From assembly GCF_028462125.1 (NCBI RefSeq), contig NZ_CP115468.1:3403559-3467558 (forward strand): a stretch of 64,000 nt of DNA. The letters are read 5' to 3'. Of this stretch, positions 17,756-27,067 are shown piece after piece. The notes under the pieces are model-generated. The model ran no database searches. It was given only the letters and a program-made list of their open reading frames with translations, and had not been told where the DNA came from. The first letter of the stretch is position 1; the number at the start of each line of letters is the position of its first letter. Position numbers and translations under genes: made by a program. The stretch is from Leptospira sp. GIMC2001 (lineage in GTDB: Bacteria; Spirochaetota; Leptospiria; Leptospirales; Leptospiraceae).

Positions 17756-19144
17756 GTGAGACCAATATGTTTTCTATTATTCCTAATTGGTAATGCGTAC
17801 TTTACAGTATTCGCCCAATCAATATCTGATATCAAAGATTTGGACTGGGAGACATGTATGCGTGAGGCAACGATTGGAAATCCAGATCTATCCATCGCAC
17901 GCGCAGAATTAGAAAAATCAGTCTTTGAGAATCGAAAAGCATATGCCAATTTTGTACCGCAAATCAATGCGATTGGATCCTTTCGACGTTCCGAAAATTT
18001 ATTACAAAATTCAACTAGCAACAACACAGATCCCTTAGTTGCAGCGATTCGAAACAATCAAAATTCAACGAATAACAGTGGGAATAATCTTAATAATCAA
18101 GACCCTTCTGTTCTGCGAATCGGTGAGAATACTGGTCCATTTGACAGATTTTCCATTGGGCTCAGTGCGGATCAGAATCTATTTGCAGGTCTTAAGGATG
18201 TGGGAGAATTGGATCGAACTAGCAGTATAGTTCGTGTTAACCAAAAGATTTTGGAAGATACAAAATTACGAGTAAGTTTTGAACTATCAAGTGCTTTTTC
18301 GCAGACGCTATATGCACAAGCTCTAATGGATCTATCCAAAATTATTTATGATCGCAGAATTATGAATCGTAATATGGTGAAGCTACGATATGAAGGTGGA
18401 CGAGAGCATAAGGGATCTTATCTCTTGAGTGAAGCGGCTGTAGGTCAAGCAAAGTTTGAATTGGAGCAAGCTGAGAGGTTGTGGCAGACCAATAGTGCAG
18501 AACTATTTCGAGTCATGGGAAGGGATTACAACAAACCAATTCGAGTCATAGGAGCATTAGAAACTCCAACTCCACCTAATAGACCGAATATGACAAAAAT
18601 AGCAGAAACACATCCTCAAGTTCAGCAAGAACAGGCACGGGTCAAAGCAGCTCAAGCTGGAATCAATATAGCAGACAGCCAATTCTATCCAAGTCTAGGT
18701 TGGAACGCGTCTGTGTCTCAGCAAGATGAGAAGTGGCTACCCAATCCAAGATCTTATTCAATTGGTGTAAGTGTCACCTATCCGCTGTTCGCTGGCGGTC
18801 GCGACTATTACAACTCGAAAATTGCAAGAAAAGAAATGGAACGAACAAGGCATCAATTGCAGAAAACGAAAAATCAACTCACAGCAACTCTTGAGCAGAC
18901 CTTTCAAAATTTTATCACAACCTCAGACAATGTTGCGGTTCTAGCTAATTTTTTTGAAGCAGCAGAGACAAGGGCAAAAATTGCCAGAGCTCAATATTCT
19001 AACGGACTATTGCCTTTTGAAAATTGGGATATAATCGAGAGTGATCTCATCCAGAGGCAGAGAAGTCTGCTCGCAGGAAGACGTGATGCAAAAATAGCAG
19101 AAGCCAATTGGCTTCGAAATAGTGGACAAAACCTTCTACCATGA
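17756..19144 (+). CDS. TolC-family outer membrane efflux protein
   Basis: 462 residues from a GTG start, with a signal peptide ending VFAQS near residue 22. Two OEP repeats are visible; the second begins near HPQVQQEQARVKAAQAGINIADSQ and includes FYPSLGWNASVS and the YPLFAGGRDYYNSKIA block that is diagnostic of the family. An Asn/Ser-rich insertion (about 85-118) probably forms an extracellular loop. TolC trimers form the outer-membrane duct of tripartite pumps. The stop codon overlaps the ATG of the membrane-fusion gene by four bases, so the pump is a single operon with the next two genes. Confidence 0.92.
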   Translation: MRPICFLLFLIGNAYFTVFAQSISDIKDLDWETCMREATIGNPDLSIARAELEKSVFENRKAYANFVPQINAIGSFRRSENLLQNSTSNNTDPLVAAIRNNQNSTNNSGNNLNNQDPSVLRIGENTGPFDRFSIGLSADQNLFAGLKDVGELDRTSSIVRVNQKILEDTKLRVSFELSSAFSQTLYAQALMDLSKIIYDRRIMNRNMVKLRYEGGREHKGSYLLSEAAVGQAKFELEQAERLWQTNSAELFRVMGRDYNKPIRVIGALETPTPPNRPNMTKIAETHPQVQQEQARVKAAQAGINIADSQFYPSLGWNASVSQQDEKWLPNPRSYSIGVSVTYPLFAGGRDYYNSKIARKEMERTRHQLQKTKNQLTATLEQTFQNFITTSDNVAVLANFFEAAETRAKIARAQYSNGLLPFENWDIIESDLIQRQRSLLAGRRDAKIAEANWLRNSGQNLLP

Positions 19145-20115
19145 AAATTACAAAACAAAAACTACTACTTCTGCTGATCATGATCGTAATTGGTATCGGC
19201 ATAACGTACTATCTATACGGTGGAACAACAGAATCTATTCAATATAGACCATACCAAGTATCAGAAGAGCCTTTAGAGATAACAGTTAGAGCATCCGGAA
19301 CTGTAAGTCCAATGAATCGCTTAGAGATCAAGCCACCGGTTGCTGGACGAATAGAGACCATACTTATACAAGAAGGACAAAATGTTCGCAAAGGGCAGAT
19401 TCTTGCCTGGATGAGTTCAACGGAACGTGCAGCTTTATTGGATGCGGCGCGAGCAAAAGGTCCAGAGGAAGTAAAGGAATGGGAAGATTTATATAAACCG
19501 ACACCTGTTATGGCTCCACTCAGCGGACTTGTCATCGCGAATTTTATAAATCCTGGACAAACTGTAACTCAGCAAGATCCACTCATCGTTTTGTCAGATT
19601 ATCTAATAGTTCGTGCACAAGTTGATGAGACTGACCTTGCAAAGATACGAGTAAATCAAATCGCAACAATAACTATCGATTCTTTTCAATCAGAAAAAAT
19701 CAAAGCTAAAGTTCGCCATATCGCTTATGAAGCCTTGATAGTGAATAATGTGACAGTGTATGAAGTTGAAGTAGCACCCGAATCCAAATCAGAAATTATG
19801 AGAAGCGGAATGTCTGCAACAATTGATTTTCAAGTAGCTTCAAAAGATAAAACAATCATGGTTCCCTTTGAAGCAATCAAGAAAAATTCGCAAGGCTTCA
19901 GTTATGTGAATGTCGCATCCCAAAATTCTAAAAACAGCAATTGGATTCCTGAAGAAAGAGTTATCACAATTGGACTCTCGGATGAGACTATGATTGAGAT
20001 TATTGACGGACTAGAATCAAATGAGATTGTTCTCATAGAAGAGAAAATAAAGGCAAACAACCCTCAAACCAAAAGCTCAAATCCACTCACTCCAACTCGT
20101 ATTCCAAAAAGATAA
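19141..20115 (+). CDS. Membrane-fusion (periplasmic adaptor) protein, apparently hairpinless
   Basis: 324 residues with one N-terminal transmembrane helix (about 7-27). The lipoyl half-motifs are GRIETILIQEGQNVRKGQIL (about 77-96) and VMAPLSGLVIANFINPGQTV (about 122-141), followed by beta-barrel and membrane-proximal domains. Between the two half-motifs there are only about 25 residues, whereas MacA and AcrA carry a long alpha-helical hairpin there that reaches TolC. As I recall, the Borrelia adaptor BesA also lacks this hairpin. The gene lies between tolC-like and macB-like genes, so it is the adaptor of this pump. Confidence 0.9.
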   Translation: MKITKQKLLLLLIMIVIGIGITYYLYGGTTESIQYRPYQVSEEPLEITVRASGTVSPMNRLEIKPPVAGRIETILIQEGQNVRKGQILAWMSSTERAALLDAARAKGPEEVKEWEDLYKPTPVMAPLSGLVIANFINPGQTVTQQDPLIVLSDYLIVRAQVDETDLAKIRVNQIATITIDSFQSEKIKAKVRHIAYEALIVNNVTVYEVEVAPESKSEIMRSGMSATIDFQVASKDKTIMVPFEAIKKNSQGFSYVNVASQNSKNSNWIPEERVITIGLSDETMIEIIDGLESNEIVLIEEKIKANNPQTKSSNPLTPTRIPKR

Positions 20116-20126
20116 AAATAAATTCT

Positions 20127-22127
20127 ATGTCTTTGATCAAAATAACCAATCTATCTAAATTCTATGCGACCGGTGCAGAACAAATGCAAGTTCTCAAATC
20201 TGTAAGTCTAGAAGTAGAAGAAGGTGAATTCGTTGCAATCATGGGAGCTTCAGGCTCAGGCAAATCAACTCTATTGCAAATCCTAGGTTTATTAGATGGA
20301 TTTGATTCTGGAAATTATTTATTGAATGGTGTTGAATCATCTGGTTTAAATGACGAAGAGCTCGCAAAACTGCGTTCCGATACTATTGGTTTTGTTTTCC
20401 AGCAATTTCATTTATTACCAAGAACTGCTGCCTGGGAAAATGTTTCATTGCCTTCCTTATATTCAGGTGATTCCAATCCTAAACCTCGCGCAATTCAACT
20501 ATTGAAAACTGTTGGATTGGGAGATAGAACTCAACACAAACCCAATCAATTATCTGGAGGACAGCAACAGAGAGTAGCAATTGCAAGGTCTCTCATGAAC
20601 CATCCCAAAATTTTACTCGCAGATGAACCTACTGGGAATCTCGATTCTAAAAGCAAAATTGAAATTATGCAAATACTTACAGGTCTCAATGATCAAGGTA
20701 AAACTATTGTTATGGTTACGCATGAAGAAGATATCGCATCTTATTGTTCGAGAATCATACAATTTCGAGATGGAGAAATTATCAGAGATGCAAAAAATCC
20801 TAGTTTCAAAAAGACCAAACTAAATTCATCCATCAATTCAAATACTGAAACAGCTGATTTCCATCATACGGCTGAAGATTTAAATTTTGAAAAAGTCGCA
20901 AGAAAGAATTTAGATGTTTTCAAAGGATATTTTGTGTCAGCCGCAAAAACTCTAGTAGCAAATAAAGCACGCACACTTCTCTCAGCATTAGGAATCCTTT
21001 TCGGTGTCGCGGCAGTTATCGTTGTTATGGCATTAGGTGAAGGAGCACGAATCTCGATCGAGAAGCAACTTTCCTCTATGGGCTCAAATTTGCTAATGGT
21101 CAGGTCCGGTGCATCAAGATCCGGTGGAGTTGCTTTGGAAGCAGGTGCAGTAGCTCGAATGACTCTGGAAGATGTAAGACTTCTAGAAAAAAATATTCCG
21201 CGAATAGACAAAATCAGTGGAACCGTTAATGGTCGTGCACAATCCGTTTACCTTAACAAAAATTGGAATACGCAAATCATGGGAACTGAAGCAAACTATA
21301 GTTATGTGAGAAATTTAGAACCGACCCAAGGAAGGTTTTTTACAGAAGAGGAAAACAGTAAGCGTGCGCTTGTTGGTTTAATAGGTGAAACAGTACGTCG
21401 AGAACTTTTTGGTGATTCAAATCCAGTTGGAGAATTCATCAAACTCAATCGAATTCATTTTCGAGTCATTGGAGTTCTTCCAATTCGAGGCGGTTCCAGT
21501 TGGAGAGATCAAGATGATGTTGTCATGATTCCAATTCAGACCGCTATGCGTAGACTCCTCAACCGGGATACTATCGACGGAATTGAAATGGAAATTTCAA
21601 GTGCTGAGGAAATGGCTAGTGCCGAAGCATCCATACGAACTATACTAAACAGAAGGCATAACCCATCCGACATACCTGGTAATTTATTTCTAATCCAAAA
21701 CATGGCAGATATCCAATCTGCCGTCAATGAGACCAACCAAACTATGTCAGCCCTTCTCATTGCCATTGCAGCGGTTTCTCTCATTGTGGGCGGAATCGGG
21801 ATCATGAATATCATGCTAGTCTCTGTTAAAGAAAGAACAAGAGAGATTGGTCTTCGCAAAGCAATTGGTGCAAGAAAGCAAGATATCCTAATTCAATTTC
21901 TTATTGAATCGGTTTTTATCAGCATATTCGGTGGAATTCTTGGAATCTTATGTGGGCAAATCTCAACAGAATTACTTAGTAGTTTCTCTGGATGGGATAC
22001 ATCAATATCAACATCTTCAATTTTTCTATCTTTAGGTTTTTCTTCGATTACTGGAATTATATTTGGTCTATGGCCTGCAAATATTGCGGCAAACCTGAAT
22101 CCAATCACTGCCTTACGCTATGAATAA
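20127..22127 (+). CDS. macB: MacB-type ABC transporter (ATPase-permease fusion)
   Basis: 666 residues. The N-terminal ATPase (about 1-230) has Walker A GASGSGKST, Q-loop FVFQQFHLLPRT, signature LSGGQQQRVAIARSL and Walker B ILLADEPTGNLD. A transmembrane helix near 280-300 is followed by the MacB periplasmic domain (about 300-530) and a C-terminal FtsX-like domain of three helices (about 545-660) with GGIGIMNIMLVSVKERTREI. MacB uses ATP hydrolysis to drive substrates from the periplasm through TolC (mechanotransmission). It is the third gene of the TolC/adaptor/MacB operon. The substrate (peptide, lipoprotein or drug) cannot be read from sequence. Confidence 0.93.
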   Translation: MSLIKITNLSKFYATGAEQMQVLKSVSLEVEEGEFVAIMGASGSGKSTLLQILGLLDGFDSGNYLLNGVESSGLNDEELAKLRSDTIGFVFQQFHLLPRTAAWENVSLPSLYSGDSNPKPRAIQLLKTVGLGDRTQHKPNQLSGGQQQRVAIARSLMNHPKILLADEPTGNLDSKSKIEIMQILTGLNDQGKTIVMVTHEEDIASYCSRIIQFRDGEIIRDAKNPSFKKTKLNSSINSNTETADFHHTAEDLNFEKVARKNLDVFKGYFVSAAKTLVANKARTLLSALGILFGVAAVIVVMALGEGARISIEKQLSSMGSNLLMVRSGASRSGGVALEAGAVARMTLEDVRLLEKNIPRIDKISGTVNGRAQSVYLNKNWNTQIMGTEANYSYVRNLEPTQGRFFTEEENSKRALVGLIGETVRRELFGDSNPVGEFIKLNRIHFRVIGVLPIRGGSSWRDQDDVVMIPIQTAMRRLLNRDTIDGIEMEISSAEEMASAEASIRTILNRRHNPSDIPGNLFLIQNMADIQSAVNETNQTMSALLIAIAAVSLIVGGIGIMNIMLVSVKERTREIGLRKAIGARKQDILIQFLIESVFISIFGGILGILCGQISTELLSSFSGWDTSISTSSIFLSLGFSSITGIIFGLWPANIAANLNPITALRYE

Positions 22128-22179
22128 TTGAAATTACATAAAATAAAAATTGCCAAATCAATGAATGGAGATTGTAATT

Positions 22180-22611
22180 ATGAGAATCGTAGATAACCTA
22201 AAATTTACTGAAACAATGAAATTATATAACTATTCAATCATGATGATCAGGCTATTTCTAATTGGCTTACTCTTAGGATGTGCTAATGAGCCGGTTGAGG
22301 AAAATTCTATTTCCACTCCGAAGCCTTTACCACCAGCCGTAACGGTGCCGATTGATGAAAGCTTGTACAGACAGAACGGTTGTGAAGCTTGTCATGGCGT
22401 GGATGGTAGCGGCAATTATGAGCGAGCGAAAACGAATCAACTTCCTGATTTTCGTTCGACAAAAACTTATAAATATGGACATTCTGTAACGAAAATCCAA
22501 GAATCCATTCGAAAAGGAATTCCAGGAACATCCATGAAATCTTATAAGCAATTGAAGGAATATGAAATCCAATCCATTTCCAAATACATCAAAAAGATGC
22601 AGGAAAATTAA
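22180..22611 (+). CDS. Lipoprotein c-type cytochrome
   Basis: A single-haem cytochrome c of about 143 residues. The haem-binding motif is CEACHG, with the likely axial Met in GTSMKSYKQL about 50 residues later. A hydrophobic stretch ending LIGLLLGC is a lipobox, so the domain is tethered to a membrane on the periplasmic side. I chose ATG 22180, which has GGAG upstream; ATG 22165 would add five residues and ATG 22216 would give a more standard signal length. It would carry electrons in the periplasm. It is followed one base later by a second small lipoprotein gene. Confidence 0.85.
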   Translation: MRIVDNLKFTETMKLYNYSIMMIRLFLIGLLLGCANEPVEENSISTPKPLPPAVTVPIDESLYRQNGCEACHGVDGSGNYERAKTNQLPDFRSTKTYKYGHSVTKIQESIRKGIPGTSMKSYKQLKEYEIQSISKYIKKMQEN

Positions 22612-22612
22612 A

Positions 22613-23038
22613 ATGAAAAATTCTTTTTTTTACAACATTGATTTAAATTTGTATCGAATATACTTAGCTCTTATAGCTTTTATTTTTTTGAGTATAGGAT
22701 GCGGAATGAACCAAAAAAAGGATACGATTCATCCAAGAGAATTTGAAAGTATCGTGAACGATAATTTTGTAGGAAGTTGGAGTGGAGAATTTTGGGACAA
22801 AAAATCCCTTGTCAAAAAAATTCACCTTAATGTAGAACAGATAGGCGAACGATATGTTTGCACTCTAAAAGTTGGGGATGAAATTCCCAAGATCTATGAT
22901 GCTTATTATTTTTTTGGTATGAATGTTCTACAAGCAGATGGCTTTCAAATGTCACCGGTTAGTGGAAACTTTGCTTCAATTCTAATAAAGAATCACCCAA
23001 TTCTTCCAAAAAATGAATCCATTGGATTATCCAAGTAA
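22613..23038 (+). CDS. Small predicted lipoprotein
   Basis: 141 residues from ATG 22613, one base after the cytochrome stop; an earlier in-frame ATG at 22562 lies inside the cytochrome gene. The signal region (about 10-33) ends LSIGC, a plausible lipobox. The mature part (FVGSWSGEFWDKKSLVKKIHL ... YVCTLKVGD) resembles a small beta-barrel or lipocalin-like fold, but I recognise no family. Tight spacing suggests co-expression and possibly joint function with the cytochrome. Confidence 0.65.
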   Translation: MKNSFFYNIDLNLYRIYLALIAFIFLSIGCGMNQKKDTIHPREFESIVNDNFVGSWSGEFWDKKSLVKKIHLNVEQIGERYVCTLKVGDEIPKIYDAYYFFGMNVLQADGFQMSPVSGNFASILIKNHPILPKNESIGLSK

Positions 23039-23078
23039 TTATTCTTGCTTATAAAAATAACTGTTGATTCCCTTAGCT

Positions 23079-24368
23079 ATGCGTCTCGAAAATCTTGATA
23101 ATCTAATTACGAAAGAAGCGAAAGAAGCTTACCAAACTTTACTTCGGTTCTGGCTATATGCTCTTCCGATTTTTGTATTTGTAGTGGTTTTTTTAAATTA
23201 TTCTTCTGATCTTCATCCAAAGCATTCGATCGCTTTATTAAGTTATATAGTATCTAGTTTTGTATTCATCCTATTTATATATAAAGTCCTTCATAGAAAA
23301 AACTTATCTTCGTCCTTTATAATTATTTTCTATTTCCTGGGAATTTCATATCCTTTGATCTCTCCACTAATCACTTTCATAATTACTATGTTATTTGCTC
23401 CCGATTTTGCAATATCCATTATGAATCATACGATTCCTTCACTGTTTATAATAATGACAATGTCTACTGGATTTACTTTCTCCTTCAGAATTTCGTCTAT
23501 CACAGGAATCTTTTCAGCTAGCCTATTTTCGATTTGCTATTTCTGGTTAAGAAGTGCTTTCCCAGAAGCCGTCTTAGCTGGCGTGCAATCAACTGGTCTG
23601 TCTTATTTCGTGGAAGTAAATATTTATATTTTGATCACTGGATTATTAGGAGGATTGATTGCTAATCAAGCAAGAAATATGCTTTTGAAGATTTATGAAT
23701 CTATTCAAGATCGTGAATATATTACAGGAATTTTGGGAGAGTATGTATCCGAAGAAGTGCGAGATAAAATTCTGGAAGAAGGAAGTCTTGCAGAAGAAGG
23801 TGAAGAAAAAGAAGTAACCGTATTATTTGCTGATTTAAGAAATTTCACATCTCTATCTGAAGAACGAAGTCCCAAAGATACTGTATCTTTTCTGAATGAT
23901 TACTTCGATACTATGGTTGATGTTATACACAAACATGGCGGCGTGATTGATAAATTCATTGGAGATGCGCTTATGGCATATTTTGGAGCTCCAATACCTA
24001 TGCAACATCCTTCCAGAAATGCATTTAAAGCTGCTATTGAAATGAATAATGAATTAGAAATTCTCAATCAAAAGCTTTTAAACAAAGAATTACCAACTTT
24101 GAAACACGGGATAGGATTACATCATGGTAGAGTAATCTTAGGAAATATTGGAAGTAAAAAGCGTAAAAATTATACTATCATCGGTGATACGGTAAACCTT
24201 GCATCTCGTTTAGAAGGACTTACAAAACAAATAGATTCTGATCTCATCATTAGCAATGAAGTATATTTGGATCTCGAAGAATCTCAGAAAAGCCAACTGG
24301 AACTTCTCTCAGATATTCAAATCAAAGGCAAAAAGAATTCTGTAATATGCTATAAAAAAGCTCAGTAA
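23079..24368 (+). CDS. Membrane class III adenylate cyclase
   Basis: 429 residues from ATG 23079 (a TTG at 23064 would add five). Six or so hydrophobic segments fill the first 190 residues, followed by a linker and a class III cyclase domain (about 235-429). The metal-binding aspartates sit in VTVLFADLRNFTSLSE and FIGDALMAYFGAP. The Lys in VIDKFIGD and the Asp in IIGDTVNLASRLEG form the K/D pair that specifies ATP, so adenylate rather than guanylate cyclase is likely. It should make cAMP at the inner membrane. A double cNMP-binding protein is encoded at 42277-44445. Confidence 0.88.
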   Translation: MRLENLDNLITKEAKEAYQTLLRFWLYALPIFVFVVVFLNYSSDLHPKHSIALLSYIVSSFVFILFIYKVLHRKNLSSSFIIIFYFLGISYPLISPLITFIITMLFAPDFAISIMNHTIPSLFIIMTMSTGFTFSFRISSITGIFSASLFSICYFWLRSAFPEAVLAGVQSTGLSYFVEVNIYILITGLLGGLIANQARNMLLKIYESIQDREYITGILGEYVSEEVRDKILEEGSLAEEGEEKEVTVLFADLRNFTSLSEERSPKDTVSFLNDYFDTMVDVIHKHGGVIDKFIGDALMAYFGAPIPMQHPSRNAFKAAIEMNNELEILNQKLLNKELPTLKHGIGLHHGRVILGNIGSKKRKNYTIIGDTVNLASRLEGLTKQIDSDLIISNEVYLDLEESQKSQLELLSDIQIKGKKNSVICYKKAQ

Positions 24369-24383
24369 CGTAAGGAAACTAAC

Positions 24384-24581
24384 ATGCTAAAAAACAAAAA
24401 CAAAATCATATATTGGGTCGCCACAGTATGGCTAAGCTTAGGAATGATATCGACAGGGATTGTTCAAATCATCCGCTTAGACGAAGAAGTGCAAAAAATG
24501 CAAGCCTTGGGCTATCCAATGTATTTTTTAACAATCATTTCATGGTATTATAGACCACTGGATAGAAAATTCAATATATAA
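24384..24581 (+). pseudogene. Truncated DoxX-like (DoxX_2) gene
   Basis: 65 residues. The beginning (NKIIYWVATVWLSLGMISTG) and QKMQALGYPMYFLTII match the first helix and the conserved LGYP-x-YFLT loop of DoxX-like membrane proteins, which usually run to about 120 residues with four helices. After TII the product turns to ISWYYRPLDRKFNI and stops. I read the next bases in all three frames and found no continuation of the missing helices, so this is probably a truncated remnant rather than a simple frameshift. It could still make a short membrane peptide. Confidence 0.6.
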
Positions 24582-24601
24582 GTTTTGCAATGTAAGACAA
24601 T

Positions 24602-24619
24602 ATCTCATCACAATGAGAT
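24602..24619. repeat. Inverted repeat between DoxX remnant and sigma-54 regulator gene
   Basis: ATCTCAT-CACA-ATGAGAT is a perfect 7-bp inverted repeat with a four-base loop. It lies in the 168-base convergent gap and is not followed by a T run on either strand. It may be a weak terminator or a leftover of decayed sequence. The rest of the gap shows no gene. Confidence 0.35.
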
Positions 24620-24749
24620 CGATCTGCATAATGCTTGGCAAGGCGGACCAGGAAACGGATAGATAGCTACTGGAAGCTGAATTTGAATCACCTCTCCGCT
24701 TTTTTCAATCTAAAATTTATGGGTAGGATAACTTTGAAGATTTGAATAT

Positions 24750-26852
24750 TCAGTATTCGATATTCAATTCTTTTATCTTCTTATCCAATGTGTTTCTATT
24801 GATACCTAGAAATTTCGCGACTCGAGTTTTGGTATATCGAAACTTCTTCATAGCATATTGAATCATTCTTGCTTCCACTTCATTTACAATCACTTCCATC
24901 GCACGTCCATCGAGTCCATCCAAATGACTTGGAGAAAAATTGGATGGTGCAATCTCTGGTGTATCCGCAGTCTCTGACATTTGTTGTTGAGGTTCCAAAT
25001 TCACGTCAACAATAGCCAATTTATCACTGATCTCATTGAAATCCTCGACGTCTAACGACTCACCTTGTGATAAAACAATAGCTCGTTCAATCACATTCTC
25101 TAATTCTCGAACATTGCCTGGCCATTGGTATTTGAGTAATAACTTGGCTGCTTCTCTAGTTAAGCCACTTATATTTTTGGAGTTGTCCTTAGTATATTTC
25201 TCTATGAAATGATTGATAAGAAGTGGTATATCTTCCGTTCTCTCACGAAGGGCAGGAGTATGAATATTAACAACATTTAGGCGATAGTATAGATCAGCTC
25301 GGAATTTTTTCTCAGCAATCAAAGTTTCAAGATTCGCATTTGTTGCAGCAATGATTCGTACATCGATTTTTTTGGTTTTGATTGATCCAACTGCCTCAAT
25401 TTCACGTTCTTGTAAAACTCTAAGGAGCTTGGATTGTAAATTTAAATCCATCTCACCAATCTCATCTAAGAATATTGTTCCAGTATCAGCAAGTTCGAAT
25501 TTTCCTTTTTTATCTGATACAGCGCCTGTAAAAGAACCTTTTTTATGACCAAACAATTCACTCTCAAGTAAGTTTTCTGGAATTGCGGCACAATTGATTT
25601 TTATAAATGGATTCTCGGAACGACTGCTGTTGTAGTGAATTGAGCTTGCGATCATTTCTTTTCCAGTTCCCGATTCTCCAGTGATAAGAATCGAAGCTCT
25701 TGAATCAGAAACCAATTGAATTTTTTCGAATAATTTCTCCATATTTGGAGCTCTTCCAATGAGAGATCCAAATTTATATTTATTCTTCAATTCGCGTTTG
25801 AGTTGAATGTTCTCTCTGGAAATTTCTTTCTTAGCTTCTTCAACAAGCTTATTGATTTTTATAGTTTGTGATATAATGGACGTTACTACAAGCAAGAAAT
25901 CCAAATAAGATTTTAGATCAATATGTTTATGATTGAGCAAGAATACAGATATTACTCCAATTTGAGATTGATCCGAATTTATGGGAGCCATGATCAAGGC
26001 AAGATCTTCCAAATTGTTTTTGAAATGAGAAAGGTATCCAACTCGATTCAGAAAATTTGGTTCACTCGCAACTGATTCAATGATAACTGGCTCTCCCGAT
26101 TCAAATACTTTACCTGTGATTCCTTCACCTACTTGATAGCTTCCTCTCTCAATTTCGTCTGGTGTAAGCCCTGCAGCTGCAACGATTTTGAGTCTAGATT
26201 CTTCTTTGTTATAAAGGATAATACTTCCCTTTTCCAATTTCAGTGACTTCTCAAGAAGTGACATTATGGATGTAAAAACTTCCGTCACATCCAAACTCGA
26301 AGTAACAACTTTTGCGATTTCGATGAGAGTTGCTTGTATTTTAGTTTTCTGTTCTAAGTTACGAAATGTTTGTAAATTTTTAAAAACTTGTGCTGCTTGA
26401 TTAGCCAGTACCGCAACAATATCAAACATATCTTTGGTGAATGCATTCAATCGATTCGAGTCAAGTGAGATCACTCCAATTGCAAGCCCATCTACGATCA
26501 TTGGAACTACCAACTCGGACAAAATGTCCTCTTTGACTTGGATATAGTCTGCGTCTTTGCGAACATCATTTACAAGCTTACCCTTTCCGGTAGAGGCAGC
26601 CATTCCCGTTATCCCCTGCCCGATCTTGAGACGAACTTCGTTCATCTTCTGAAGACCCATTCCCCGAGAAGTGATCACATCCAAGACGGTCTCTTTCTCA
26701 TTGATCAACATTAGAGATCCTGATTCCGCCCCAGAAATCTGAATACATCTATCTAAAATGAGTTCTAGCAATCCATCCGGATCGTGAGTTGAATTCATGG
26801 CTGTCGCCACTTCATGAATGGACTGAATGGGATTAATTTTCCGTTCCGACAT
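24750..26852 (-). CDS. GAF-GAF sigma-54-dependent transcriptional activator
   Basis: 700 residues in NifA-like order: GAF domain 1 (about 17-160), GAF domain 2 (about 175-330), AAA+ sigma-54 interaction domain (about 365-595) and a Fis-type helix-turn-helix at the C-terminus ([17 protein letters not shown]). The AAA+ motor has Walker A GESGTGKE, the sigma-54 loop as GSFTGA (a Ser variant of GAFTGA), Walker [12 protein letters not shown] and [11 protein letters not shown]. It would activate RpoN promoters in response to a small ligand bound by a GAF domain. GGGAG precedes the ATG. I found no clear -24/-12 site in the nearby gaps, so targets are probably elsewhere. Confidence 0.92.
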   Translation of the reverse strand: MSERKINPIQSIHEVATAMNSTHDPDGLLELILDRCIQISGAESGSLMLINEKETVLDVITSRGMGLQKMNEVRLKIGQGITGMAASTGKGKLVNDVRKDADYIQVKEDILSELVVPMIVDGLAIGVISLDSNRLNAFTKDMFDIVAVLANQAAQVFKNLQTFRNLEQKTKIQATLIEIAKVVTSSLDVTEVFTSIMSLLEKSLKLEKGSIILYNKEESRLKIVAAAGLTPDEIERGSYQVGEGITGKVFESGEPVIIESVASEPNFLNRVGYLSHFKNNLEDLALIMAPINSDQSQIGVISVFLLNHKHIDLKSYLDFLLVVTSIISQTIKINKLVEEAKKEISRENIQLKRELKNKYKFGSLIGRAPNMEKLFEKIQLVSDSRASILITGESGTGKEMIASSIHYNSSRSENPFIKINCAAIPENLLESELFGHKKGSFTGAVSDKKGKFELADTGTIFLDEIGEMDLNLQSKLLRVLQEREIEAVGSIKTKKIDVRIIAATNANLETLIAEKKFRADLYYRLNVVNIHTPALRERTEDIPLLINHFIEKYTKDNSKNISGLTREAAKLLLKYQWPGNVRELENVIERAIVLSQGESLDVEDFNEISDKLAIVDVNLEPQQQMSETADTPEIAPSNFSPSHLDGLDGRAMEVIVNEVEARMIQYAMKKFRYTKTRVAKFLGINRNTLDKKIKELNIEY

Positions 26853-26870
26853 ATTTGCTCCCGCAAAAGG

Positions 26871-26897
26871 CGAATTGCTTACATAATAAGCAATTCG
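26871..26897. promoter_or_regulatory. 11-bp inverted repeat upstream of the sigma-54 activator
   Basis: CGAATTGCTTA (26871-26881) and TAAGCAATTCG (26887-26897) are perfect inverted copies around five bases. The site starts 18 bases before the activator's start codon, in the 215-base divergent gap with the zinc-ribbon phosphatase gene. Position and symmetry fit an operator for autoregulation or an mRNA leader hairpin. Confidence 0.5.
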
Positions 26898-26987
26898 GCA
26901 GTTTTCGTCAATCTAAGTTTGCTTATTTTAAAAGCATATTTACTACTGCCTAATAGTTATGCAAAAAGTATTCCAGTTTTATCAAAT

Positions 26988-27001
26988 GCAGAATTTTCTG
27001 C
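26988..27001. promoter_or_regulatory. 14-bp perfect palindrome in the same divergent gap
   Basis: GCAGAA-TTTTCTGC reads the same on both strands (GCAGAATTTTCTGC versus its complement differ only at the central TT/AA). It lies 66 bases before the phosphatase start at 27068. It could be a dimer-binding operator; no sequence relation to the 26871 repeat is evident. Confidence 0.35.
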
Positions 27002-27067
27002 CTAGTCTTTAAGCAAGTTCAGATTAGGATTGCCTTGATTTGCTTTCCATCTGAGGTTTGTAGAAAG

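Noticed and set aside
24582..24749. Possible sigma-54 (-24/-12) promoter from TGGCA-like bases
   Set aside because: TGGCAAGGCGGACC lacks the TTGC element at the required spacing.
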